From NCBI GenBank assembly GCA_002238705.1, contig MPMW01000006.1, forward strand, positions 1 through 57,199: a DNA stretch of 57,199 nucleotides, in the 5' to 3' direction. Numbering within the stretch: the first letter of the stretch is position 1; each line of letters opens with the position of its first letter. Below the pieces are notes generated by a model. The model was not told the DNA's origin and did not search any database. It saw only the letters and a list, made by a program, of their open reading frames with translations. The position numbers and the translations under genes are program-made. Shown piece by piece: positions 41,567 through 52,198 of the stretch. Source of the stretch: Acidobacteria bacterium bin61. Lineage in GTDB: Bacteria > Acidobacteriota > Vicinamibacteria > Marinacidobacterales > Marinacidobacteraceae.

Positions 41567-44500
41567 GTGCGATTTCGTTTGTTGTCCTTGCTGTTTGTCC
41601 TTGCGGGCCTCCTTCTGCTGGCGCCGGCCGGCGCCGCCCGGCAGGACGATGCGGACGCCGAGGAGAAGGACGAGGGTCTGCCGCTCGCCGCCAGCGACAC
41701 CCTGTCCTTCACCGTCACGGAGGGGACCTGGATGTCCCTCGACATCTCTCCGGACGGTCAGACGATCGTCTTCGAGTTGCTCGGGGACCTCTACACGCTG
41801 CCGGTTTCGGGTGGAACCGCCACCCGGATCATGGGAGGACTCTCCTTCGAGAGCCAGCCGGTCTTCTCGCCCGACGGGAGCGAGATCGCGTTCCTGAGCG
41901 ATCGCAGCGGGGTCGAGAACCTCTGGATCGCGAACGCCGACGGGAGTGAGCCGCGGGCGGTCACCAAGGACGGCCCGACCCGAGATCGGCCGCAACTCAT
42001 GGTCTCGCCGAGCTGGACCGCGGACGGGCAGTACCTCCTGGTATCCAGGTCCCGGCCTCCGGAGCGCACGGCCGCGGTCTTCCTGATCCACCGGGACGGC
42101 GGAACCGGAGTCCGTCTCGGCGACAAGCCTCCCGAGCCCACGCCGGGGGTCCCGGGAGCGCAGCCGCCGAACCGGCTCGGCGCGGTGGCCTCCGTGGACG
42201 GCCGCTACGTCTATTTCGCCGAGCGGCGCGGCACGTTCAACTACAACGCGCAGTTCCCGATCTGGCAGGTCGTCCGCTTCGACCGGAAGACCGGCGAGGA
42301 GACCACCATCACCAGCGCGCCGGGAAGCGCCATGCGCCCGCTGCTGCATCCGGACGGCCAGCATCTGGTCTACGCGACGCGGCACCGCACCCAGACGGCG
42401 CTCCGGGTCCGCGACCTCACCACCGGGGAGGAACGCTGGCTCGTGAACGGGGTCACCCGCGACGACCAGGAATCGCGCGCCAGCCGCGACACGATGCCCG
42501 GCTACGCCTTCACGCCAGACGGATCGGCGCTGATCGCCACCGTGGACGGGGGCTTCCGGCGGATCGATTTCGAGACCGGCGCCATGACGGCGATCCCCTT
42601 CGAGGCGCAGGTGGAGGCCGAGGTAGCGCCCCGGCTCCATTTCCCCCGGCGCGTGGACGACGGTCCCACCGTCACCGCCCGGATCGTCCGCTGGCCGCGG
42701 GTTGCGCCGGACGCCAGCGCGGTGGTCTTCTCGGCCTTCAGCCGTCTCTACCGGATGGACCTGGGCGGCGGAACGCCAACCCGGCTCACCGACTCCGACG
42801 AAGACGAATTCATGCCCGCGTGGTCCCCTGACGGGAGCGCCATTGCCTACGTGACCTGGTCGAGCAGCGGCGGACACCTGAAGACCGTCGGCGCCGCCGG
42901 CGGCTCCGGCACGGCGCTGACCGCGGATCCCGCCTTCTACGCGGAGCCGGCATGGAACCCGGCGGGCGACGCCATCGTGATCCGGCGGGCCCCGGTGAAG
43001 GAACACCTTTACTCCTTTCTCCGCGCCGGCTGGGGCAAGACCGACCTCTACGCCGATGAAGACGAGATCGGCGGCATGCGGGCCGCGGAACTCTCCGAAC
43101 TACTGCTCGTGCCGGCCGCCGGGGGTGACGCGAGCGTGATCGGCCCCGCCGAAGGTGGCCGCTTTCCCCACTTCACGAGCGAATCGGACCGCGTCTATCT
43201 GACCGGGTCGAGCGCCGGGCTCTACTCGCTCCGGCTCGACGGCACCGACCGGAAGACGCACCTCAAGGTCACCGGCCGCGGCGCCGGCGCCAATCCGCCG
43301 CCCGCGAGCCAGATCATGCTGTCTTCCGACGGCGCCCGGGCGTTTTTCGAACTGCAGAACCGCCACTACCTGGTCGAGGTCCCGACCTTCGGGAAGAACA
43401 CTCTGGAGATCAAGGTCGGCGGCGGCGAGACACCGGTCCCGGTCCGGGAAGTGGCGCCCGAGGGCGGCGACCATCTCGCCTGGTCCGCCTCGGGCGACGC
43501 GGTGGTCTGGTCACTCGGAAACCGCATCTACCGCCAGGACGCGGCCGCGGTCGGCGGAGAACAGGACCTCACGCCCGACGCCTTCGAGGCGGTGGTCACC
43601 GAATCGCGAGCGCGTCCCAGCGGCCGGATCCTGCTGAAGGACGCCGCGCAGGTGCTCACGATGAACGGCGAGGAGATCATCCGCGGTGGGGACGTCCTCG
43701 TCGAGGACAACCGGATCACCGCGGTTGGGCCCGAACTCGACGCCGCCGAGGGCGTGCGGGTGCTCGACGTCTCCGGCAAGACGGTGATGCCGGGCTACGT
43801 GGACGCGCACGCCCACATGTGGGCGCCGCGCGGCGTCCATCAGCGCCAGGTTTTCCAGCACCTTGCCAACCTGGCCTACGGAGTCACCACCACCCGCGAT
43901 CCCCAGACCTCCACCGCGGATGTTTTCGCGTACCGGGATCTCCAGGAGATCGGGCGCATCCTGGCGCCGCGGATCTACGCGACCGGTCCCGGGATCTTCT
44001 CCCGCTCCGGGGTGTACGACGCGGACGCGGCGGATGACTTCCTGAAGCGCTACGCCGAGGCCTACGACGCGATCACCATCAAGCAGTACGTGGTCGGGGA
44101 CCGCATCGTCCGGCAGTGGGTCGCGATGGCTTCGATGAAGCACAAACTCATCCCCACCACCGAAGGCGCGCTCGACCTGAAGCTGAACCTGACCCAGATG
44201 GCCGACGGCTATTCGGGCCACGAGCACAGCCTGCCCATCGTGCCGATCTACGACGACGTGGCCCAATACGTGGCGCGGACCGAGACCTACTACACGCCGA
44301 CCATCCTGGTCGCCTACGGCGGTCCGTGGAGCGAGAACTACTACTTCCAGAACACCGACGTGGTGGGAGACGAGAAGCTCGCCCGCTTCATCCCGGCCGC
44401 CATCCTCGACAACATGGTCCGCCGCCGGGGCCAATGGTTCCTGCCCGAGGAGTACGTCCATTCCGGCATCTCGGAGGGCTGCACCAAGGTGATGCGGGCC

Positions 44501-44869
44501 GGCGGGCGCTGCGCGCTGGGAAGCCACGGCCAGCTCCAGGGCCTCGGGGCCCACTGGGAGATCTGGGCGCTCCAGTCGGGCGGCCTCACCGAGCACGAAA
44601 CCCTGATCGCCGCCACCTTCTTCGGGGCGGAGGCCATCGGGCTCGCCGAGGACCTGGGGACACTCGAGACCGGGAAACTGGCCGACATCCAGATCCTGGA
44701 CGCCGATCCCCTCGCCGACATCCGGAACACGACCTCGGTCCGCTTCGTGATGCGGAACGGGGAGTTGTTCGACGCCGCCACCATGGCCCAGATGTGGCCC
44801 GTGGAGCGGCCGGCGCCGGACCGCTTCTGGGTGGACGACAACCCGCCGGCAGGCGCCGGTAACCGGTAG
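41567..44869 (+). CDS. secreted TolB-like propeller/amidohydrolase fusion
   Basis: 1100 residues in two modules. A signal peptide is at residues 1-26. Residues about 50-690 hold WD40-like PD40 repeats (S-P-D-G-x-x-I-x-F patterns: ISPDGQTIVFE, FSPDGSEIAFL, WSPDGSAIAYV), giving one or two beta-propellers. From about residue 700 an amidohydrolase domain starts with G-R-I-L-L-K-D-A-A, has the metal-binding DAHAHMW, later GHEHSL and LGSHGQ, and ends with G-K-L-A-D-I-Q-I-L-D-A-D-P-L. It would hydrolyse peptide-like or cyclic amides outside the cytoplasm. GGAGG at 41554-41558 selects the GTG at 41567 rather than 41561. Confidence 0.88.
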   Translation: MRFRLLSLLFVLAGLLLLAPAGAARQDDADAEEKDEGLPLAASDTLSFTVTEGTWMSLDISPDGQTIVFELLGDLYTLPVSGGTATRIMGGLSFESQPVFSPDGSEIAFLSDRSGVENLWIANADGSEPRAVTKDGPTRDRPQLMVSPSWTADGQYLLVSRSRPPERTAAVFLIHRDGGTGVRLGDKPPEPTPGVPGAQPPNRLGAVASVDGRYVYFAERRGTFNYNAQFPIWQVVRFDRKTGEETTITSAPGSAMRPLLHPDGQHLVYATRHRTQTALRVRDLTTGEERWLVNGVTRDDQESRASRDTMPGYAFTPDGSALIATVDGGFRRIDFETGAMTAIPFEAQVEAEVAPRLHFPRRVDDGPTVTARIVRWPRVAPDASAVVFSAFSRLYRMDLGGGTPTRLTDSDEDEFMPAWSPDGSAIAYVTWSSSGGHLKTVGAAGGSGTALTADPAFYAEPAWNPAGDAIVIRRAPVKEHLYSFLRAGWGKTDLYADEDEIGGMRAAELSELLLVPAAGGDASVIGPAEGGRFPHFTSESDRVYLTGSSAGLYSLRLDGTDRKTHLKVTGRGAGANPPPASQIMLSSDGARAFFELQNRHYLVEVPTFGKNTLEIKVGGGETPVPVREVAPEGGDHLAWSASGDAVVWSLGNRIYRQDAAAVGGEQDLTPDAFEAVVTESRARPSGRILLKDAAQVLTMNGEEIIRGGDVLVEDNRITAVGPELDAAEGVRVLDVSGKTVMPGYVDAHAHMWAPRGVHQRQVFQHLANLAYGVTTTRDPQTSTADVFAYRDLQEIGRILAPRIYATGPGIFSRSGVYDADAADDFLKRYAEAYDAITIKQYVVGDRIVRQWVAMASMKHKLIPTTEGALDLKLNLTQMADGYSGHEHSLPIVPIYDDVAQYVARTETYYTPTILVAYGGPWSENYYFQNTDVVGDEKLARFIPAAILDNMVRRRGQWFLPEEYVHSGISEGCTKVMRAGGRCALGSHGQLQGLGAHWEIWALQSGGLTEHETLIAATFFGAEAIGLAEDLGTLETGKLADIQILDADPLADIRNTTSVRFVMRNGELFDAATMAQMWPVERPAPDRFWVDDNPPAGAGNR

Positions 44870-44879
44870 CGGCTGGCGA

Positions 44880-45200
44880 TCAGGACTCCGAAGGATCCGC
44901 GAACGGAATCTCCCGGTCGCCGTCCTCGCGGCTCGCCAGCTCGAACTCGCAACCGCGAGGGGCGTTCTCGAGCAGCCACTCCCCGAAGCTGCGATCGGGT
45001 TCGAGGCGCGCGAGCCACTGATCGAGAGGCACGACGACATAGGGCTGCTGCACGCCGATCTGCTGCGGTCCCACGTCGCTGGCGCGACGCAGCACCTCGG
45101 ACAGCCGCGACTTCGCCTCGGCGATGGTCCAGACCGCTTCCTGAGCGCCGAAGTCACAGGAAGAAGGCGCCTTGCCCGGCTCGGGCCCGCGGGTGGTCAT
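44880..45200 (-). CDS. orphan Phd/YefM-type antitoxin
   Basis: A 106-residue protein. Residues 23-60 show the Phd/YefM N-terminal fold (VWTIAEAKSRLSEVLRRAS, then Q-Q-I-G and P-Y-V-V-V-P-L-D-Q-W). The C-terminal half (SFGEWLLENAPRG, then acidic residues) is of the toxin-binding kind. No RelE, Doc or PIN toxin lies next to it: the plus-strand gene ends 11 bp away and the neighbouring minus-strand gene upstream is a DUF4143 ATPase. It could be solitary or use the ATPase as a partner, which is speculative. Confidence 0.72.
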   Translation of the reverse strand: MTTRGPEPGKAPSSCDFGAQEAVWTIAEAKSRLSEVLRRASDVGPQQIGVQQPYVVVPLDQWLARLEPDRSFGEWLLENAPRGCEFELASREDGDREIPFADPSES

Positions 45201-45271
45201 CTGGATAATCTAGCTGCCAGTCCCTTGGACTGCCCTTCGGCGTCCGACCAGCGGGGCGCTCCGCCGGGCAC

Positions 45272-46510
45272 TCACGCCCAGAGCGTCGAGATGGGCGCCG
45301 CCCGGACCCGCTCGCCGAGGGGGTAGCTCGCCTGTCCGGTGTGGAGGACCACCCCGGCCAGGAAACGCTCGCCGAGCTGGTCCCGAAGCCACGCCAGGTG
45401 GCGCCCGTCCCGGAACACCGGCGCGGCGGTCGCCTTTACTTCGATCCCGATGGTCCGGCCCCGGGGCCCCACCGCCACGAGGTCCACCTCACGCCGCCCC
45501 TGCGCCTCCCGGAGGTGGTGCAGCGCGTATTTCCCTTCCGGGGCTCCCGTTTCGGCACGAAGCTGGGCGGCCACGAAGATCTCGAGCGCGGGACCGAGCA
45601 GGTCTCCGTCCTCCACTACCGACTCTGGATCGGCGTCCAGCAGGGCCGCCCAGAAACCACAGTCCGCGACGGACCGCTTCGGGCGGCGCACCAGTCGCTT
45701 CAGGCGGTTCGAGGCCCAGGCGGGGATTTCCCACACCATGCCCAGACGTTCGAGATGGCGCCAGTAGTCCGCACCGGTCCGCCCGTTCACGCCGGCAGCT
45801 TCGTGGAGAGTCTGGAAGGAGACTCCCCTCATCGATCCCAGCGCGCAGGCGTCCAGGAAGTTCCGCAGGCGCCCGGCGTCGAAACGGCGTTCCACGCCCG
45901 GAGCCCCGCGGATGGCGATGTGGTCCGCGTAGCTCCGGTACCACTGCGGCCCTCCGGCGCTCCCCGCACCGAACAGGGGCTCCGGAAACCCTCCGGCGAC
46001 GGCGATCCGGATCAGATCACGGAGACCCGGCGCTTCCGGGGCGGCCGGCAAGGGTTCGCCCGCGGCAACCCGCTCCAGGAACGGTTCGGTTCGGCGCCCC
46101 TGCCGTTCCGCCACCGTGAGCGGATGCATGGGAACCCGGATCACGCGCCCCACCCCCGGCCAGGTCGCGGGATCCACCTCGGCGGTGACCGAACCCGTGA
46201 GCAGGAAGCGGCCGCGCCGGGGCTCCATGTCCACGGCGCGTTTGACCGCGGCGAGGACGCCCGGAACCGCCTGCCACTCATCCAGGAGAACGGGTTCGGA
46301 AAGGCCTTCGAGCGCCGCGTCGGCGTCCGCCTCGAAGGCGCGGGCCTGCCTGGCATCGTCAAGACGAACGACCGACGCGGCGTGGCGGGCCGCTGTCGTC
46401 GTCTTGCCGACGCCCCGGGGGCCCACGATCATCAGCGCCGGGTGGAGGGCGAGGAGTCCCGGAAGGCTCTGGTCGAGCCGCCGGGCGCGGTATTGCGTCA
46501 AAGTCGTCAT
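45272..46510 (-). CDS. AAA ATPase with DUF4143 domain
   Basis: A 412-residue protein. Walker A GPRGVGKTTTA lies at residues 30-40, a Walker B-like PVLLDEWQ at about 73-80 and LLTGSVTAEVDP (sensor-like) near 105. The C-terminal DUF4143 part includes REAQGRREVDLVAVGPRGRTIGIEVK, a nuclease-like E-V-D-L...E-V-K pattern. Members are common in mobile and defence contexts; function is not established. No ribosome binding site is seen and a palindrome begins one base upstream of the ATG, suggesting a leaderless or autoregulated transcript. Confidence 0.83.
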   Translation of the reverse strand: MTTLTQYRARRLDQSLPGLLALHPALMIVGPRGVGKTTTAARHAASVVRLDDARQARAFEADADAALEGLSEPVLLDEWQAVPGVLAAVKRAVDMEPRRGRFLLTGSVTAEVDPATWPGVGRVIRVPMHPLTVAERQGRRTEPFLERVAAGEPLPAAPEAPGLRDLIRIAVAGGFPEPLFGAGSAGGPQWYRSYADHIAIRGAPGVERRFDAGRLRNFLDACALGSMRGVSFQTLHEAAGVNGRTGADYWRHLERLGMVWEIPAWASNRLKRLVRRPKRSVADCGFWAALLDADPESVVEDGDLLGPALEIFVAAQLRAETGAPEGKYALHHLREAQGRREVDLVAVGPRGRTIGIEVKATAAPVFRDGRHLAWLRDQLGERFLAGVVLHTGQASYPLGERVRAAPISTLWA

Positions 46511-46511
46511 A

Positions 46512-46535
46512 GATTACTGCATAAACGCAGTAGTC
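46512..46535. promoter_or_regulatory. palindrome at the DUF4143 gene start
   Basis: Arms GATTACTGC and GCAGTAGTC (one mismatch in nine) flank the spacer ATAAAC. It sits directly before the ATG at 46510 and is more AT-rich than the surroundings. A dimeric regulator site is the simplest reading, with the encoded protein or the adjacent orphan antitoxin as possible ligands. Confidence 0.55.
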
Positions 46536-46693
46536 AATGTCTCGACGGGTCGGACACCGTCGCGGGAGAATGAACAAATCCGGAGACCGTCGCCGCCAGG
46601 CGCCAGAGGCGGGCGACGGCGGCCGGAAGTCCCGGACACCAGCCCGACTCCGGGCCGGGTTACCCTTGCCGGCCACAAGGCGGGCGAAGAGGC

Positions 46694-48880
46694 ATGAACG
46701 ATTCCAGATGCTGCACCCCTGACCGGCCCGGCCGTACCGGCGGCTCCGCCCTGCTGCTGGCCGCTCTCCTCCCTGCTCTCGTAGCCTGCGGCGGCGGCTA
46801 CGACTACCCGGACACGCGGAAGGACGACTTCTCCGAGGAACTTCACGGGGCCAACATCGAAGACCCCTACCGCTGGCTCGAGGACGACCAGGCGCCCGAA
46901 GTGCTCGAGTGGGTGGACGCCCAGAACGAGGTCACCTTCGAACACCTGCGCTCGCTTCCCGGACGGGAAGCGATCCGTGGCCGCCTTCTCGAACTCCAGG
47001 ATCACGCCCGCCGGAGCGCGCCCTTCCGCTTCGGCGAGCAGTGGTTCGTGCGGGCGAACGACGGGCTCCAGGACCAGGACATCCTCTACCGGATCGAATC
47101 ACCGGGCGAGGACCCGACCGGCTGGGAAGTGCTGCTCGATCCGAACGAACTCTCCGAGGACGGCACGACCAGCGTGGGCATGACGGCGTTCACCGAAGAC
47201 GGCGCGCTCCTCGCCTACGGGCTCGCGGAAGCGGGCTCCGACTGGCGGGAGTTCCACGTGATGGACGTGGGGAGCGGCGAGAAGCTCGACGACCACCTGC
47301 GCTGGATCAAGTACTCGGAGGCTTCCTGGACCCATGACAACGGGGGCTTCTTCTACAGCCGCTACCCCGAGCCGGACCCCGACGCCGCGCAGGGCGGCAT
47401 CAACCAGAACATGACCGTCTGGTACCACGCGCTCGGCACCGCCCAGGACGCCGACACGCTGATCTACTCACGTCCCGAGTTTCCGAACCGCCTGGCGGGC
47501 GCGCAGGTTTCCGACGACGGCCGCTACGCGGTGTTCTCGATCAGCGAGGGCGTCGACCAGCGGAACGGCATCCACATCCTGGACCTGGGGCGGGCCGAAA
47601 GCCCCAGCTTCGACGGGGAGATCGTCCCCGTTCTGGACGAATTCGATGCTTACTACGGCTTCCTCGGAAACGACGGACCGCGTTTCTATTTCCTGACCGA
47701 CAACGACGCGCCGCGCTACCGCGTGGTCGCCATCAACATCCAGCGACCGGATCCCGCGAACTGGCTGGAGATCGTGCCCGAGAGCGAGGACACCCTTCTC
47801 ACCGCGCGCATCGTCGGAGACCGTTTCATCCTGGACTATCTCGACGACGCCAAGAGCCGCCTCGCCGTCCACACCATGGACGGCGCCTTCGAACGGGACG
47901 TGCCGCTACCCGGGATCGGCTCGGTCGGACAACTGAGCGGGACCCGTAAGGACGACATCCTCCACTTCACCTTCTCCTCGTTCCTCTTCCCGCCGTCGGT
48001 CTACCGCTACCACCTCGCCTCCGGCGAAACCGAGCCGCACTGGACGCCGGAGGTTCCGTTCGACTTTGACCAGTACGAGACGAACCAGGTGTTCTTCGCG
48101 TCCATGGACGGTACCCAGATCCCCATGTTCCTGACACACCGGAAGGACATGATGCGGGACGGCGACAACCCCACCCTGCTCTACGGCTATGGCGGGTTCA
48201 ACATCAGCCTGCCCCCGAGCTTCAATCCGTCGAATCTCGTGTTCCTCGAACGCGGCGGGGTCTACGTACAGGTCAACCTGCGGGGCGGCGGCGAGTACGG
48301 CGAGAGCTGGCACCGGGCGGGAATGCTGGAGAACAAGCAAAACGTCTTCGACGACTTCATCGCCGCCGCCGAGTTCCTGATCCACGACTCGGTCACCCAG
48401 CCGTCCCGCCTCGCCATCGCCGGCGGCTCGAACGGCGGGCTGCTCATCGGAGCGGTGCTGAACCAGCAGCCCGAGCTCTTCGGGGCGGCGCTCCCCGCGG
48501 TCGGGGTGATGGACATGCTCCGGTTCCATAAATTCACGATCGGGTGGGCCTGGACCTCGGATTACGGAAGCCCCGACGACCCGGAGATGTTCGAGGTGCT
48601 GCGGGCCTACTCGCCGTACCACAACGTCGCGCCGAGCGAGGACTTCCCGCCGACGCTCGTGACCACCGCGGACCACGACGACCGGGTGGCGCCGGGGCAT
48701 TCGTTCAAGTACGCCGCCCGCATCCAGGAGGTCCACGGCGATGGGCCGAACCCGGTCTTCATCCGGATTCAGAAGAGCGCCGGACACGGAAGCGGAATGC
48801 CGGTCTCCATGCGGGTGGAGCTGGAAGCGGACCGCTGGGCGTTCGTCCTGCACCACCTCGGAGTGGACTCAAGCAGTTAG
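46694..48880 (+). CDS. prolyl oligopeptidase (S9A) lipoprotein
   Basis: A 728-residue enzyme. A lipobox near residue 32 (LVACGGG) tethers it to a membrane. DPYRWLEDDQAPEV opens the S9A N-terminus, a seven-bladed propeller follows, then the catalytic domain with Ser579 in GGSNGGLLIG, Asp in ADHDDRVAPGHSF and His in SAGHGSG. LLYGYGGFNISL and VNLRGGGEYGE are family landmarks. It would cleave short peptides after proline at the cell surface or periplasm. It is the second S9 peptidase in the window and shares its direction with the VOC gene 6 bp downstream. Confidence 0.9.
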   Translation: MNDSRCCTPDRPGRTGGSALLLAALLPALVACGGGYDYPDTRKDDFSEELHGANIEDPYRWLEDDQAPEVLEWVDAQNEVTFEHLRSLPGREAIRGRLLELQDHARRSAPFRFGEQWFVRANDGLQDQDILYRIESPGEDPTGWEVLLDPNELSEDGTTSVGMTAFTEDGALLAYGLAEAGSDWREFHVMDVGSGEKLDDHLRWIKYSEASWTHDNGGFFYSRYPEPDPDAAQGGINQNMTVWYHALGTAQDADTLIYSRPEFPNRLAGAQVSDDGRYAVFSISEGVDQRNGIHILDLGRAESPSFDGEIVPVLDEFDAYYGFLGNDGPRFYFLTDNDAPRYRVVAINIQRPDPANWLEIVPESEDTLLTARIVGDRFILDYLDDAKSRLAVHTMDGAFERDVPLPGIGSVGQLSGTRKDDILHFTFSSFLFPPSVYRYHLASGETEPHWTPEVPFDFDQYETNQVFFASMDGTQIPMFLTHRKDMMRDGDNPTLLYGYGGFNISLPPSFNPSNLVFLERGGVYVQVNLRGGGEYGESWHRAGMLENKQNVFDDFIAAAEFLIHDSVTQPSRLAIAGGSNGGLLIGAVLNQQPELFGAALPAVGVMDMLRFHKFTIGWAWTSDYGSPDDPEMFEVLRAYSPYHNVAPSEDFPPTLVTTADHDDRVAPGHSFKYAARIQEVHGDGPNPVFIRIQKSAGHGSGMPVSMRVELEADRWAFVLHHLGVDSSS

Positions 48881-48886
48881 TAGCCC

Positions 48887-49669
48887 GTGATCCTCCGTCT
48901 CCAGCACATCGGTACGGCCCACCGGAGCCACGCCTCGGCGGCCGAACGCCTCCGCCAGGTCGGGCTCGAGCCCGCCGAGCTGCGCACCGACCAGGGACGG
49001 GGCTTCCAGCTCGATTCCCGGAAGCTGCTCGGCAACGAGTGCTGGCTCCACGTGGTCCACAACTGGAATCCGGAAGCGCGCGTCTGCCAGTACCTCCGCC
49101 GCCAAGGCGAGGGCCTCGAGCACATCGCGGTCGAGACCGACGACATCGAGGGGGCCGTCGCCCGGGTGAAGGAGTCGGCTCCGATCTTCGAGGACCGGAT
49201 CTTCCACGCCGCCGACGGCTTCGAGGCTTTCGTCTACCCCGAAGACGCCTGCGGGTTCACCGTGGAGCTGATCCAGCCGCACGCCTCGAGCTGGAACTGG
49301 CCCGATCCGCCGCCGGAACGGGTCAGCCCCACACTCTCGGTAACGCACCTCGCCGAAGTGGTCGCGGGGGCCGCGGACCCCGAGGCCGCGGGACGGCGGT
49401 TCGAGGAACTGTTCGACGTGGGATTCGAGATGGATGGCGCCAGCGCCCGGGTCGGATTTCGGAACAACTGCGTACTCCGTTTCCAGGCCGGCCAACCAGG
49501 CCTCCGGAGCCTGATGTTCGAAACTGCCGACCTCGACGCCGATAGCCGGGCGCTGGAAGAGGCCGGCACTCCGTTCGAAGCCGGATCACCAGCCCTCCGG
49601 AGGGAACTGCGAATCGCCGCCGGCGTGGCGGGCTTCGAAGTCGTGGTCCGGGCTGCGGATTCTGCCTGA
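48887..49669 (+). CDS. VOC/glyoxalase-superfamily protein
   Basis: A 260-residue protein with two VOC-type beta-alpha-beta-beta-beta modules. The first has LQHIGTAHRS with a metal-ligand-like His, and LEHIAVETDDIEGAVARVKE and VELIQPH. The second starts near LSVTHLAEVVAG and is more degenerate. The first half resembles methylmalonyl-CoA epimerases, which is interesting because the mutase large subunit is encoded in this window, but 44 kb away. Other VOC activities are equally possible. The start is GTG at 48887, 6 bp after the peptidase gene. Confidence 0.75.
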   Translation: MILRLQHIGTAHRSHASAAERLRQVGLEPAELRTDQGRGFQLDSRKLLGNECWLHVVHNWNPEARVCQYLRRQGEGLEHIAVETDDIEGAVARVKESAPIFEDRIFHAADGFEAFVYPEDACGFTVELIQPHASSWNWPDPPPERVSPTLSVTHLAEVVAGAADPEAAGRRFEELFDVGFEMDGASARVGFRNNCVLRFQAGQPGLRSLMFETADLDADSRALEEAGTPFEAGSPALRRELRIAAGVAGFEVVVRAADSA

Positions 49670-49674
49670 CACAG

Positions 49675-49699
49675 AATCAGAGTTGGTTTGACTCAGATT
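49675..49699. promoter_or_regulatory. inverted repeat upstream of groES
   Basis: AATCAGAGT, a 7-base spacer and ACTCAGATT form an inverted repeat with one mismatch in nine. It lies just after the VOC gene stop and 29 bp before the -35 element of the groESL promoter. It is not the CIRCE sequence, so a different regulator is implied if it is functional. Confidence 0.45.
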
Positions 49700-49727
49700 T
49701 ATGTGGCAAGCTGCGGCTAAAAAGTAC

Positions 49728-49756
49728 TTGACAGGAACAGCGTCCGCGCGTATCGT
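49728..49756 (+). promoter_or_regulatory. sigma70-type promoter for groESL
   Basis: TTGACA at 49728-49733 and TATCGT at 49751-49756 are separated by exactly 17 bases, in an AT-rich stretch unusual for this genome. It lies 156 bp before the groES ATG, so a leader of about 150 bases is expected. Nothing else in 49757-49911 is recognised apart from the ribosome binding site. Confidence 0.65.
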
Positions 49757-49911
49757 TCCGGCTGTCCGGCGCTCTTGACCAGCGCTTCCGGCCAGCCAAC
49801 CGGCAGGCCGGCAAGAAACGGCCCGAGGCCCCAAGCCCGGCCGGCCGGGCAAATCGCAACCAAGTCACGGACGCCGTGTGGCGTCCATCCAGAAAGAGGA
49901 GATCAGTTCCG

Positions 49912-51874
<1,963 letters not shown>

Positions 51875-51898
51875 TCCGCGCTCTCCCGCTCCAACCTT

Positions 51899-51938
51899 GG
51901 GCGTCGGCGCCGCGTGGCGCCGGCGCCCATTCTTGTTT
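51899..51938 (+). terminator. Rho-independent terminator of groESL
   Basis: Stem GGGCGTCGGCGCC (51899-51911), loop GCGT and GGCGCCGGCGCCC (51916-51928), 12 of 13 pairs matched, then the T-rich ATTCTTGTTT. Position 25 bp after the groEL stop fits an operon terminator. Confidence 0.85.
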
Positions 51939-51978
51939 CCGCTAAGGCCGACGGGAACGGCCCGAAGGAGGAACCGCC

Positions 51979-52188
51979 ATGGGCGAACAACCGAAACGGA
52001 CTCCGGTCCGGCGTGAACGGAATCACGAGCGGCCCGAGAAGACAGGGTCAGGGAGGGCCCCTGGAACGTTCACGGAATCAGGAATTGAGCAGCAGATCTC
52101 CAATCGCGAGATAGACGTTCAGCGGCCGGTCCGGGACGAGATTCCGCCGCCACCGCCGAGGCCCACGCCCGAGAAGGGTGAAGACTGA
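51979..52188 (+). CDS. small hydrophilic protein, unknown
   Basis: 69 residues, no signal peptide or hydrophobic core, many charged residues and a proline-rich end (IPPPPPRPTPEKGED). The clear AAGGAGG ribosome binding site 10 bases before the ATG at 51979 is the main evidence for translation. Composition suggests intrinsic disorder. It lies 40 bp after the groEL terminator and directly before the two-helix membrane protein gene, with which it might be transcribed. Confidence 0.55.
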   Translation: MGEQPKRTPVRRERNHERPEKTGSGRAPGTFTESGIEQQISNREIDVQRPVRDEIPPPPPRPTPEKGED

Positions 52189-52198
52189 GACTCGATCC

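Noticed and set aside
43511..45157. 548-codon minus-strand frame opposite the amidohydrolase
   Set aside because: Overlaps a well-supported plus-strand gene and carries no domain signature.
49670..49911. CIRCE element before groES
   Set aside because: The TTAGCACTC-N9-GAGTGCTAA pattern is absent; only a different inverted repeat is present.
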